Both the position numbers and the translations under genes were made by a program. From CALMEC01 sp964434425 (lineage in GTDB: Bacteria > Actinomycetota > Thermoleophilia > Miltoncostaeales > Miltoncostaeaceae), in assembly GCA_964434425.1 (NCBI GenBank), contig CAYSVH010000009.1, positions 1 through 64,000 of the forward strand: a DNA stretch of 64,000 bases, given 5' to 3'. Under the pieces are notes generated by a model. That model saw only the letters and a list, made by a program, of their open reading frames with translations. It ran no database searches and had not been told where the DNA came from. Below are positions 25,763 to 36,412 of this stretch, piece after piece. Within the stretch, counting starts at the first letter, position 1; every line of letters begins with the position of its first letter.

Positions 25763-26962
25763 TCAGCGGTCCGGCAGGAGTCCCTCGGCGGCCGTGACGA
25801 TGGCCTCGGCGCATGCGGCCTTGGTCACCCGTCCGGTGGACGTCTCGCCGTTCGGTCCGATGATGGTGACGTCGTTCTCGTTCCCCTCGAAGCCGATGCC
25901 GGCGACCGACACGTCGTTGTGCACGATGAGGTCGACGTTCTTGCGGATCCGCTTCTGGCGCGCGCGCTCCAGACCGGCGGCACCGTGCTCGGCGGCGAAG
26001 CCCACCAGGACCTGCCCCGGCCGACGCGTCGCACCGAGCCCCGCGAGGATGTCCGTGGTCGGCGCCATCCGGATGACGAGCTCATCGTGGGCCGACTTGT
26101 CGATCTTGCCGTCGCCGGCCTCGACCGGGCGGAAATCGGCGACCGCGGCCGCCATGACCAGCATGTCGCACGTGGCGAACGCCTCGGTGGTCGCCGTGAG
26201 CAGTTGATCGGCGCGCTCCACCGCGACGACCCGGACACCCGCGGGATCCGGGAGGTCGACGTTGGCGGCGATGAGCGTCACGTCCGCGCCGCGGCGACGC
26301 GCCGCGTCGGCGACGGCGTACCCCATGCGGCCGCTCGACCGGTTCCCAACGAAGCGGACGGAGTCGATGGGCTCCCGTGTGCCGCCCGCGGTGACGACCA
26401 CCCGCACGCCGGCCAGGGACCGCGTGGTGGAACGGGCCGCGTCGAGTGCGGCGCTCAGGATCTCGGGGACGTCCGCCAGCCGGCCGGGCCCCGTGTCGCC
26501 GTCGGCGAGGAGCCCCTCACCGGGTGGGACGATCCGCACGCCGTGCGACCGGAGCGTGGCCACGTTGGTGACGGTGGCCGGGTGGACCCACATGCGCGTG
26601 TTCATCGCGGGGGCGACGACCACGGGGCCGTCGTAGGCCAGGTACGTGGCGGTGAGGAGGTCGTCGGCGAACCCGTTGGCCAGCCGCGCGAGGGTGTTGG
26701 CCGTGGCCGGGGCGATCAGCATGACGTCGGCGAGCCGCCCGAGGTCGAGGTGCCGGTAGTCCGGGTCCCGCCCGTTCTCGAAGACGGACTGCCCGACGGC
26801 GTTGCCGGACAGCGAGGCGAACGACGCCGCGCCGACGAACCGTTCGGCCGAGTGGGTCATGATCACGTGGACCTCGTGGCCGTCGTGGCGCAGGAGGCGG
26901 GTGATGTCGATCGCCTTGTAGGCGGCCACGCCGCCGGTGACGCCCAGGAGGACCGTGCTCAT
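25763..26962 (-). CDS. coaBC: phosphopantothenoylcysteine decarboxylase / phosphopantothenate-cysteine ligase
   Basis: Bifunctional coenzyme A biosynthesis enzyme of 399 residues. The flavoprotein CoaC domain begins VLLGVTGGVAAYKAIDITRLL and includes APATANTLARLANGFADDL and APAMNTRMW. The CoaB domain starts VVVTAGGTREPIDSVRFVGNRSSGRMG, and ends KNVDLIVHNDVS. In the CoaC clamp motif the sequence reads ADGDTGPGR, with Asp where the E. coli protein has its functional Cys (ACGDIGPGR). ATG at 26962 overlaps the gmk stop by 4 nt. Confidence 0.94.
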   Translation of the reverse strand: MSTVLLGVTGGVAAYKAIDITRLLRHDGHEVHVIMTHSAERFVGAASFASLSGNAVGQSVFENGRDPDYRHLDLGRLADVMLIAPATANTLARLANGFADDLLTATYLAYDGPVVVAPAMNTRMWVHPATVTNVATLRSHGVRIVPPGEGLLADGDTGPGRLADVPEILSAALDAARSTTRSLAGVRVVVTAGGTREPIDSVRFVGNRSSGRMGYAVADAARRRGADVTLIAANVDLPDPAGVRVVAVERADQLLTATTEAFATCDMLVMAAAVADFRPVEAGDGKIDKSAHDELVIRMAPTTDILAGLGATRRPGQVLVGFAAEHGAAGLERARQKRIRKNVDLIVHNDVSVAGIGFEGNENDVTIIGPNGETSTGRVTKAACAEAIVTAAEGLLPDR

Positions 26963-27534
26963 GCCGCTGTCCCTTCGGTGGCCATGAGGATAACGTCGGC
27001 GAGGGAATCGGCGGCCACGTCGACATCCGCGTTGACCACCCGGTGGTTGAACTCCTCCATCGCCGCCAGTTCGCGGCGTCCGACCTCGAGCCGGGCGGCG
27101 ATCTCGGACTCGGTGTCCGTCTGCCGCCTCTGCAGGCGTTCGGCGAGTTCCTCGAGGGACGGCGGCTCGATGAACACCGTCACCGCGTCAGGCAGCATGG
27201 CGCGAATGGCCCGGGCGCCCTCGAGCTCGATCTCGACGATCACGGACCGGCCCTCCGCGAGGTGGCGGTCCACCTCACTGCGGAGCGTGCCGTAGCGATT
27301 GCCCGCGTACTCGACGTGCTCGAGGAACCGCCCCTCGTCCACCGCCGCCGCGAAGTCCTCATGGGACATGAAGTGATAGTCGACGCCGTCCCGTTCGTCC
27401 GGGCGGCGCGACCGCGTCGTCGCCGATGTCGCCACCACCAGGTTGCGGAAACGGGGAAGGACCCGCTGGATCAGCGTGCCCTTCCCCGCTCCGGAAGGCC
27501 CTGAGATGACGAGGACGCGAGCCTGGCCGGCTAT
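26959..27534 (-). CDS. gmk: guanylate kinase with putative AUA start
   Basis: Phosphorylates GMP to GDP. The P-loop ISGPSGAGKGT (about residues 10-20), the GMP-binding TSATTRSRRPDERDGVDYHFMS and the lid region with RLQRRQTDTESEIAAR are all intact; the 191-residue length fits. In this frame no ATG, GTG or TTG precedes the P-loop. The nearest candidate is ATA at 27534, overlapping the mihF stop as ATAG, the same 4-nt arrangement as the ATGA/GTGA junctions elsewhere here. A first GTG or ATG inside the gene would delete the P-loop. Start remains provisional. Confidence 0.85.
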   Translation of the reverse strand: MAGQARVLVISGPSGAGKGTLIQRVLPRFRNLVVATSATTRSRRPDERDGVDYHFMSHEDFAAAVDEGRFLEHVEYAGNRYGTLRSEVDRHLAEGRSVIVEIELEGARAIRAMLPDAVTVFIEPPSLEELAERLQRRQTDTESEIAARLEVGRRELAAMEEFNHRVVNADVDVAADSLADVILMATEGTAA

Positions 27535-27863
27535 CGGCTCAGGAGGTCGACGAGCTCGTTGCGTTGACGTTCCGACAACCCTCCGACGGTCTTCCCCTGC
27601 GAGATGCGACAGTGGTTGATGAATCGCGTGGCCTTGACCTTGCCGTACTTCGGTACGGCGAGAAGCATGTCATAGACCTTCGCGGTGAGCACGTAGTCGG
27701 GCGGCTCGGCGATGATGTCACGCATGTTGACCTGACCGCTCTTCAGGTCTCGTTTGAGTTGCGCTCGGGCGGAGCGGATCTCATTCGCTCGGCGGAGGGC
27801 CTCCATCCGCTGGTCGAGCGAGCGTTCCGGAGCCTGGTTGGGTGCTTTCAACGTTGTGACCAT
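27531..27863 (-). CDS. mihF: actinobacterial integration host factor
   Basis: A 110-residue DNA-binding nucleoid protein. The characteristic region is LSERQRNELVDLL preceded by KVKATRFINHCRISQGKTVGG, a helix-hairpin DNA-binding fold specific to actinobacterial IHF, unrelated to HU-type IHF. The mihF-gmk-coaBC order is the actinobacterial arrangement, but rpoZ, usually after gmk, is missing here. ATG at 27863 lacks a good Shine-Dalgarno sequence. The gap to carB (27864-27982) shows no other gene. Confidence 0.93.
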   Translation of the reverse strand: MVTTLKAPNQAPERSLDQRMEALRRANEIRSARAQLKRDLKSGQVNMRDIIAEPPDYVLTAKVYDMLLAVPKYGKVKATRFINHCRISQGKTVGGLSERQRNELVDLLSR

Positions 27864-27982
27864 CGGCGATGATGATGGCGGTTTCGGTCCGCGATAACAA
27901 GGCCGAAATCCACCAAAGTGCGGGCGGAACTTTCGCAGTTAGCAGGCAAGTCCGTCAAGTCTTCCGCTGACGTGGCTGACCC

Positions 27983-31191
<3,209 letters not shown>

Positions 31192-31192
<1 letters not shown>

Positions 31193-32271
31193 CAGCTCAC
31201 CTCCTGGACGAACTCGCGGAATGCGTATGAGGCGTCTGTGGGTCCGGGACGCGCCTCCGGGTGGTACTGGACCGACCACGCCCGCAGCTCGGGCGCGCGG
31301 ATACCCTCCACGGACCCATCGAACAGGCTGGTGCGCGTGACCTCGACGCCGTCGGGCAGGCGGTCGGCCGAGACGGCGTAGCCGTGGTTCTGCACGGTGA
31401 TCTCGACGCGATCGTCCTCGACGCGGCGCACGGGATGATTGGCGCCCCGATGACCGAACGGCAGGCGCTCCGTCTCGAGTCCGAGGGCACGGGCCAGGAG
31501 CTGATGCCCCATGCAGATGCCGAACACCGGCACCTTCCCCAGGAGCGCCTCGATGGTGGCGACGACGTGTCCCGCCGCGGCGGGATCGCCGGGGCCGTTC
31601 GAGCAGAAGAGCGCGGCCGGGTCGACGGCAAGGATCTCGTCGACCGTCGCGGCCGGGGTGAAGATCTCGAGGCGGCATCCGGCGTCGGCCATGCGCGTGG
31701 CGATGCTCTCCTTGATGCCGCAGTCGATGGCCGCGATGCGGGGGCCGTCGGAGCCCACGGCGCGCCGCTCACGCCCGGCGGTGGACACGAGGTCCTGGCC
31801 GTCGAGGACCGGATGGGCCCGAACCCGTTCGAGCAGTGCCTCCGGATCGAGCTCGGTCGAGATCCCGCCGCGCATCACCCCCCGGTCGCGCAGGTGGGTT
31901 ACGAGGTGCCGGGTGTCGACGCCCTCGACGGCGACCACGCCGTGCCCGGCGAGCCAGGTGTTCCAGCCCGTGGGCCCGGCCGCGCCGCCATTGTCACCGG
32001 ATCGGGCCATGATGACGCCCGACGTCTGCACGCGGTCGCTCTCGCTGTAGCCCGGACCGGCGCCGTAGTTGCCGATCATGGGGGCGGCGAACGTCAGGAT
32101 CTGGCCGATGTAGGACGGGTCGGTGACGGTCTCCTGATAGCCGGTCATGGCCGTGGTGAAGACCATCTCGCCGAGGGTCGTGCCCTCGGCGGCGACGGCG
32201 TGTGCCTCGAACGTGAGGCCGTCCTCCAGGACGACCCATGCCCGCCGTGCGGCGGTCCGCGGCATCGGCAT
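31192..32271 (-). CDS. carA: carbamoyl phosphate synthase small subunit
   Basis: Glutaminase subunit feeding ammonia to CarB. The 359-residue protein has an N-terminal CPSase domain (LEDGLTFEAHAVAAEGTTLGEMVFTTAMTGYQE) and a class I glutamine amidotransferase domain with the nucleophile in FGICMGHQ and the His/Glu pair in YHPEARPG. ATG at 32271 overlaps the isochorismatase stop by one base; a TTG just upstream and an ATG at 32265 are alternatives. Confidence 0.95.
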
Positions 32272-32840
32272 CAACGCACCAACTTCGAGATCGCCTTGAA
32301 CTCGTCGCTACCCGCGGCCTCGAGCATCTCGAAGAGCGCCGTCTCGGCGCTCGTGGCGCGTGCCCCGGCCGCGTACATCTTCCGCAGCCCGATCTCGCGG
32401 TTGTGCGGAAAGCGCGACGAGACGGCGTCCTCGGCCACGTGGACGTCGAAACCGGCGCCGAGCAGGTCGGCGACCGTCTGGTTCACGCACACGTGCGCCT
32501 CGATCCCGCAGACGACCCAGCTGGAGCACCGCGCACGACGCACGGCCCGGTCGAAGGTCGGGACACCCCACCCGGAGAAGCGGACCTTCTCGACCCGGTC
32601 GGTGAAGGCCGGCAGGTTCTCCTCGACCTCCGGGACGGTGCGCCCGAGGCCCTTGGGGTACTGCTCGGTCACGATGACCGGGCGGCCCAGCAGACCAAAG
32701 CCGTCCGCCAGCGTGCGGATATTGACGACGAGATCGTCGAACCCGTCGATGACCGGCCGGAACGCCTCCTGGACGTCGATCACGATGAGACCCGTGACCT
32801 CCCGGTCCAGGAGACCCTGTCCGCGCTTCACGCCTTCCAT
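32271..32840 (-). CDS. isochorismatase-family cysteine hydrolase
   Basis: A 189-residue member of the isochorismatase-like superfamily with the D-K-C catalytic set: Asp in GLIVIDVQEAF (residue 22), Lys in VEKVRFSGW and Cys in GIEAHVCVNQT. A cis-peptide pattern (VVCGIEAHV) is also present. It sits inside the pyr operon, overlapping pyrC by 13 nt and carA by 1 nt, so it is cotranscribed with pyrimidine genes. Related enzymes split ureides and amides; the substrate cannot be told from sequence, and an ISOC-type housekeeping role is equally possible. Confidence 0.88.
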   Translation of the reverse strand: MEGVKRGQGLLDREVTGLIVIDVQEAFRPVIDGFDDLVVNIRTLADGFGLLGRPVIVTEQYPKGLGRTVPEVEENLPAFTDRVEKVRFSGWGVPTFDRAVRRARCSSWVVCGIEAHVCVNQTVADLLGAGFDVHVAEDAVSSRFPHNREIGLRKMYAAGARATSAETALFEMLEAAGSDEFKAISKLVR

Positions 32841-34126
32841 GCCAGCTGCCCTCCCGCGATCGTCATGATGATGCGCCCCTTCAGCCTGTCGCCGAGGAAC
32901 GCCGAGTTGGTCGATCTGCTCTGGAATCCGTGCTCACCGACGATCTGGTCGGCGTCGAGGTTGAGCAGCGCAACGTCCGCCACCACGCCGTCCGCCAGGG
33001 ACGGGACCGGCAGGTCCACGACCCGTGCCGCATCGGCGCTCATGCGCCGGACCAGGGTCTCGAGGGGGATGACGCCCGTCGTGACCAGGTGGGTGTGACA
33101 GGCGGCGAAGGCCGTCTCGAGCCCCGTCACCCCGAACGGCGCCTCCTCGAAGGTGCGCTCCTTCTCGTGCGCGGGGTGCGGTGCGTGATCCGTGGCCACG
33201 CAGTCGATGGTGCCGTCGATCAACGCGGCGATGAGCGCCTGGCGGTCCTCCTCGGAGCGCAGCGGCGGGTTCATCTTGTGGCGGGACGCGTCCAGACCGA
33301 GGACCCGGTCCTCCGTGTGGACCAGGTGGTGCGGCGTCACCTCGGCGGTGACCGCGATGCCCCGTTCCTTCGCCCGCCGGACGGCATCGACGGTCTCGTG
33401 CGCCGACACGTGGCAGATGTGGATGCGTCCGCCCTCGTACGCGGCGAGCTCGGCGTCGCGGGCGACCTGGACGGCCTCCGAGATCCCCGGGATGCCGGCC
33501 AGGCCCAGCCGGGTCGAGACGTCGCCCTCGTGCATGACCCCGCCGGCCGACAGGTCGGCGTCCTCCTCGTGCAGGACCAGCGGAAGGCCGGTCACCTGCT
33601 GGTAGCGAAGCGCACGGCGCATGACCTCGGCGTTCGCCACCGGGACCCCGTCGTCGGTGAATCCGACGACCCCGAGATCCGCCAGCTCGCCCTGTTCGGT
33701 GAGGGTCTCACCCTCCTGCCCCCGCGTGATGGCCGCGTAGAAGCCGACGCGGACCGCGGCCGACGACTCGGCCTGCTCGAAGAGCGCACCGACGACCGAC
33801 GCCGAGTCGATCGGCGGCCGGGTGTTGGGCATGGCCACGATCGTGACGAAGCCGCCCGCGGCGGCCGCCCGGCTGCCGGTGGCGATGTCCTCGGCCTCCT
33901 CCCCGCCCGGAACGCGCAGGTGGACGTGGGGGTCGACGAATCCCGGCACCGCGACGAGGCCGGCCCCGTCGACCCGCTCGAGCCCGCCGGGGTCGCCGCC
34001 GATCATCCCGTCGCGGACCACGAGGTCGCCGACCTCGTCGATGCCCGCTGCGGGGTCGAGCCGGCGGACGCCGGTGATGACGAGGGAGACGGGATCGCCG
34101 TCACGCTGGACCAATCGGACGCTCAA
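32828..34126 (-). CDS. pyrC: dihydroorotase
   Basis: Cyclises carbamoyl-aspartate to dihydroorotate. A 432-residue amidohydrolase with the metal-binding DPHVHLRVPG near residue 66, LVLHEED, HICHVSAHETV and CVATDHAPHP. In the first motif Val replaces the usual Glu of HLREPG. TTG at 34126 overlaps the pyrB stop as TTGA, matching the 4-nt overlaps around it; the next possible start is well inside the N-terminal strand region. Confidence 0.94.
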   Translation of the reverse strand: MSVRLVQRDGDPVSLVITGVRRLDPAAGIDEVGDLVVRDGMIGGDPGGLERVDGAGLVAVPGFVDPHVHLRVPGGEEAEDIATGSRAAAAGGFVTIVAMPNTRPPIDSASVVGALFEQAESSAAVRVGFYAAITRGQEGETLTEQGELADLGVVGFTDDGVPVANAEVMRRALRYQQVTGLPLVLHEEDADLSAGGVMHEGDVSTRLGLAGIPGISEAVQVARDAELAAYEGGRIHICHVSAHETVDAVRRAKERGIAVTAEVTPHHLVHTEDRVLGLDASRHKMNPPLRSEEDRQALIAALIDGTIDCVATDHAPHPAHEKERTFEEAPFGVTGLETAFAACHTHLVTTGVIPLETLVRRMSADAARVVDLPVPSLADGVVADVALLNLDADQIVGEHGFQSRSTNSAFLGDRLKGRIIMTIAGGQLAWKA

Positions 34127-35079
34127 GCGGCGACCACCGGCTCAAGCGACGACGACCGGGAGATCGCCGCCGGTTCGGCGAGCAGGTCGTAAAGGATGGC
34201 CATGCGTACCACCATCCCGTTGGCGGCCTGGCGCTCGATGAGCGTGGCCGGGTCGTCGGCCAGCTCGCCCGAGATCTCGACCCCGCGGTTGATGGGTCCC
34301 GCGTGCATGACGCGCTGGCCGGGGCGCAGGCGCGAGTGGTCGACGCCGTAGCGTGAGGTGTACTCGCGGAGCGAGGGCACGAAGCCCCCGGTGCCCATCC
34401 GCTCGTGCTGCATGCGCAGGACGTAGACGACGTCGGCGTCGCGGATGTCGCGGATGTCCGTGCTCGTGGCGACGCCCAGGGACCGCTCCGCCCGCCACGG
34501 GATGAGCGTGGGCGGACCCACGAGGGTGACGTGGGCGCCCATGGTCGTGAGGCCGATGATGGCGCTGCGGGCGACCCGCGAGTGGAGGACGTCGCCGACG
34601 ATGGCGACGTGCAGTCCCTCGACGGGCCCGATCTCACGCTCGATCGTGTAGAGGTCGAGCAGCGCCTGACTGGGGTGCTGGTGCTTGCCGTCACCGGCGT
34701 TCAGGACGGCCGCCCGGGTGAAGCGCGAGGCCAGGTTGCACGCACCGACCCCGCGGTGGCGGATGACGAAGATGTCCGGACCGTAGGCGTTCAGGGTGAG
34801 GATGGTGTCCTTGAGGCTCTCCCCCTTCTCCACGCTCGACCCGGAGGCCTTGATGTTGACGACGTCCGCGGAGAGCCGCTTCGCCGCCAGCTCGAAGGAG
34901 GTCGCCGTACGGGTGGAGGCCTCGAAGAAGAGGTTGATCACGGTGCGGCCGCGAAGCGTGGGGACCTTCTTGTTGTCGCGGCCCATGACCTCGGTGAAGC
35001 GGCCCGCCGTCGCCAGGATGCGCGCGATGTCGTCGCGGGCGAGGTCGTCCATCGACAGGAGTGAGCGTCGTGCGTTCAT
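34123..35079 (-). CDS. pyrB: aspartate carbamoyltransferase catalytic subunit
   Basis: Forms carbamoyl-aspartate from aspartate and carbamoyl phosphate. The 318-residue enzyme has the carbamoyl-phosphate motif FFEASTRT, SSVEKGES, HPSQALLD and the aspartate loop GPINRGVEI. No regulatory subunit PyrI is present, so control is expected through PyrR. ATG at 35079 overlaps the pyrR stop by 4 nt. Confidence 0.96.
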   Translation of the reverse strand: MNARRSLLSMDDLARDDIARILATAGRFTEVMGRDNKKVPTLRGRTVINLFFEASTRTATSFELAAKRLSADVVNIKASGSSVEKGESLKDTILTLNAYGPDIFVIRHRGVGACNLASRFTRAAVLNAGDGKHQHPSQALLDLYTIEREIGPVEGLHVAIVGDVLHSRVARSAIIGLTTMGAHVTLVGPPTLIPWRAERSLGVATSTDIRDIRDADVVYVLRMQHERMGTGGFVPSLREYTSRYGVDHSRLRPGQRVMHAGPINRGVEISGELADDPATLIERQAANGMVVRMAILYDLLAEPAAISRSSSLEPVVAA

Positions 35080-35624
35080 CGGTCGCCTTCCTCCAGGAGG
35101 ATCTCGTCGACCCCGTCGATCTCGGCGATGTGCACCGTCACCCGCTCCGTCCGCGCCGTCGGGAGGTTCTTCCCGACGTAGTCGGGCCGGATGGGGAGCT
35201 CGCGATGGCCGCGGTCGACCAGCGCGGCGAGCTGGACGAGGGGTGGGCGCCCGTAGTCGAACAGGGCGTCGATGGCCGCGCGGATGGTGCGGCCGGTGTA
35301 GAGGACGTCGTCCACCAGGAGGACGGCGTGCGTGGAGATGTCGAAGTCGAGGGCGGTTTCTCCGACGACGGGGACGAGGGGTCGCTGCCCCACGCCGACG
35401 TCGTCGCGGTAGAGCGCGATGTCGATGGTCCCGAGTGGCGGTCGGGTGCCCGTGAACTCCTCGATGAGCCCCTGGATGCGCGCGGCGAGGGGAACGCCGT
35501 TCGTGTGGATCCCCACGACGGCGAGGGGGATGTCCGACCCCACATGGCGCTCGACCACCTCGTGCGCGATGCGCTGGACGGTTCTGCGGAAGTGCTCCGC
35601 GTCGACCAGGACCTTGGTGCTCAT
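35076..35624 (-). CDS. pyrR: pyr operon regulator PyrR / uracil phosphoribosyltransferase
   Basis: UMP-dependent RNA-binding repressor of the pyr genes with uracil phosphoribosyltransferase activity. The 182-residue protein contains the PRPP motif VLLVDDVLYTGRTIRAA and the PyrR pattern PLGTIDIALYRDD. ATG at 35624 is chosen because a 13-codon leader ORF ends on it with a 4-nt overlap; an in-frame start at 35684 would give an unusual N-terminal extension over the RNA element. The gene lies downstream of its own binding site. Confidence 0.95.
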   Translation of the reverse strand: MSTKVLVDAEHFRRTVQRIAHEVVERHVGSDIPLAVVGIHTNGVPLAARIQGLIEEFTGTRPPLGTIDIALYRDDVGVGQRPLVPVVGETALDFDISTHAVLLVDDVLYTGRTIRAAIDALFDYGRPPLVQLAALVDRGHRELPIRPDYVGKNLPTARTERVTVHIAEIDGVDEILLEEGDR

Positions 35625-35662
35625 GGGCGCACCCGTCCGGCCGGAGTCACTGCGTTTTTCAC
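35621..35662 (-). CDS. pyr leader peptide, translationally coupled to pyrR
   Basis: GTG at 35662 opens a 13-residue frame ending TGA at 35621, which overlaps the pyrR ATG by 4 nt. A strong ribosome-binding site, AAGGGAG, lies 5 nt before the GTG. The peptide itself (M-K-N-A-V-T-P-A-G-R-V-R-P) is probably unimportant; its translation is expected to open pyrR. A similar coupled leader has been described for mycobacterial pyr control, as I recall. Function here is inferred. Confidence 0.65.
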   Translation of the reverse strand: MKNAVTPAGRVRP

Positions 35663-35669
35663 CTGTACT

Positions 35670-35701
35670 CCCTTCTGACCTCACAGGGTCCGGTTAAAGG
35701 G
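35670..35701 (-). promoter_or_regulatory. PyrR-binding hairpin at the start of the pyr mRNA
   Basis: The minus-strand RNA reads TTTAACCGGACCCTGTGAGG then TCAGAAGGG, close to the known PyrR site (AGUCC-N-GUGAGGCU). An upper stem GACC/GGTC closes the loop CTGTGA and a lower stem CCCTT/AAGGG pairs with the ribosome-binding site of the leader peptide. UMP-bound PyrR would stabilise it and block translation. A -10-like TACATT (35709-35714, minus strand) places the RNA start at about 35702, immediately before the hairpin. Confidence 0.75.
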
Positions 35702-35858
35702 TCGGTTCAATGTATCAAGCGCACCGGCTCCCGCCGGGCACCCCGACCGCCGATTCCCGGAGTACGCGGACGTTTCCGGTGCGGTCCGCCCCGCCTCCGG
35801 GGTGCCAACGTCCTCCGGTGCGTGCCATCCTTCCCTACCCCTCGCCAAAGGAACGCCG

Positions 35859-36233
35859 ATGAAGGCAACGATGATGCAGTCCGTCTTCCCGACGGACACG
35901 AACCCCCAGGGAAACCTCTTCGGCGGCCAGCTGGTCGCGTGGATGGACACCGCGGCGGGCGTCGCGGCCATGCGGCACGCGGAGGGGACGGTGGTCACCG
36001 CGCGCATCGACCACATCGACTTCAAGGTGCCCGTCTACGTGGGGAACATCGTGGTGCTGGCGGCCGAGGTCGTCGAGGTCGGTCGCACCAGCATGGTGGT
36101 CGAGGTCGTCGTCATCCGCGAGGACATCTACAACCGGACGAAGGAGCTCACCACCCGGGGCCGGTTCACCATGGTCGCCATCGACGATGAGGGACGGCCG
36201 AAGCCGGTGGAGTCACTTCCCGAAGGCGAGTAG
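35859..36233 (+). CDS. acyl-CoA thioesterase (hotdog fold)
   Basis: A 124-residue thioesterase of the YciA/BACH group. It starts MKATMMQSVFPTDTNPQGNLFGGQLVAWMDTAAGVAAM, where the GNLFGGQLVAWMD helix carries the catalytic Asp, followed by DHIDFKVPVYVGNIV. The enzyme hydrolyses acyl-CoA esters; chain-length preference is unknown. ATG at 35859 has AAAGGA 7 nt upstream. It diverges from pyrR. Confidence 0.9.
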   Translation: MKATMMQSVFPTDTNPQGNLFGGQLVAWMDTAAGVAAMRHAEGTVVTARIDHIDFKVPVYVGNIVVLAAEVVEVGRTSMVVEVVVIREDIYNRTKELTTRGRFTMVAIDDEGRPKPVESLPEGE

Positions 36234-36412
36234 CGGTCGCGGCCGAGCCCGGCCGATGCGTCCCGGGAAGGGGTTCCGAACGCCTCCCGAATGGCCGGCC
36301 CCACCGACGGCGCCCGAACGTCCGCGCCCACGAACGGACATTCGGCCCGACGGTTCACGCACTGCCGCGGCGGCGACCGGCCTAATATGACTGGTGTGAT
36401 CCGGAGAGCGGG

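Noticed and set aside
25763..26962. CoaBC might be inactive because of Asp for Cys in the clamp motif
   Set aside because: Other actinobacterial sequences that I recall also lack a Cys exactly there, and all other motifs are intact; noted in the feature but not treated as loss of function.
27864..27982. A small gene or promoter between carB and mihF
   Set aside because: No coding frame; TTGACG and TTATCG-like hexamers are present but not at a convincing spacing.
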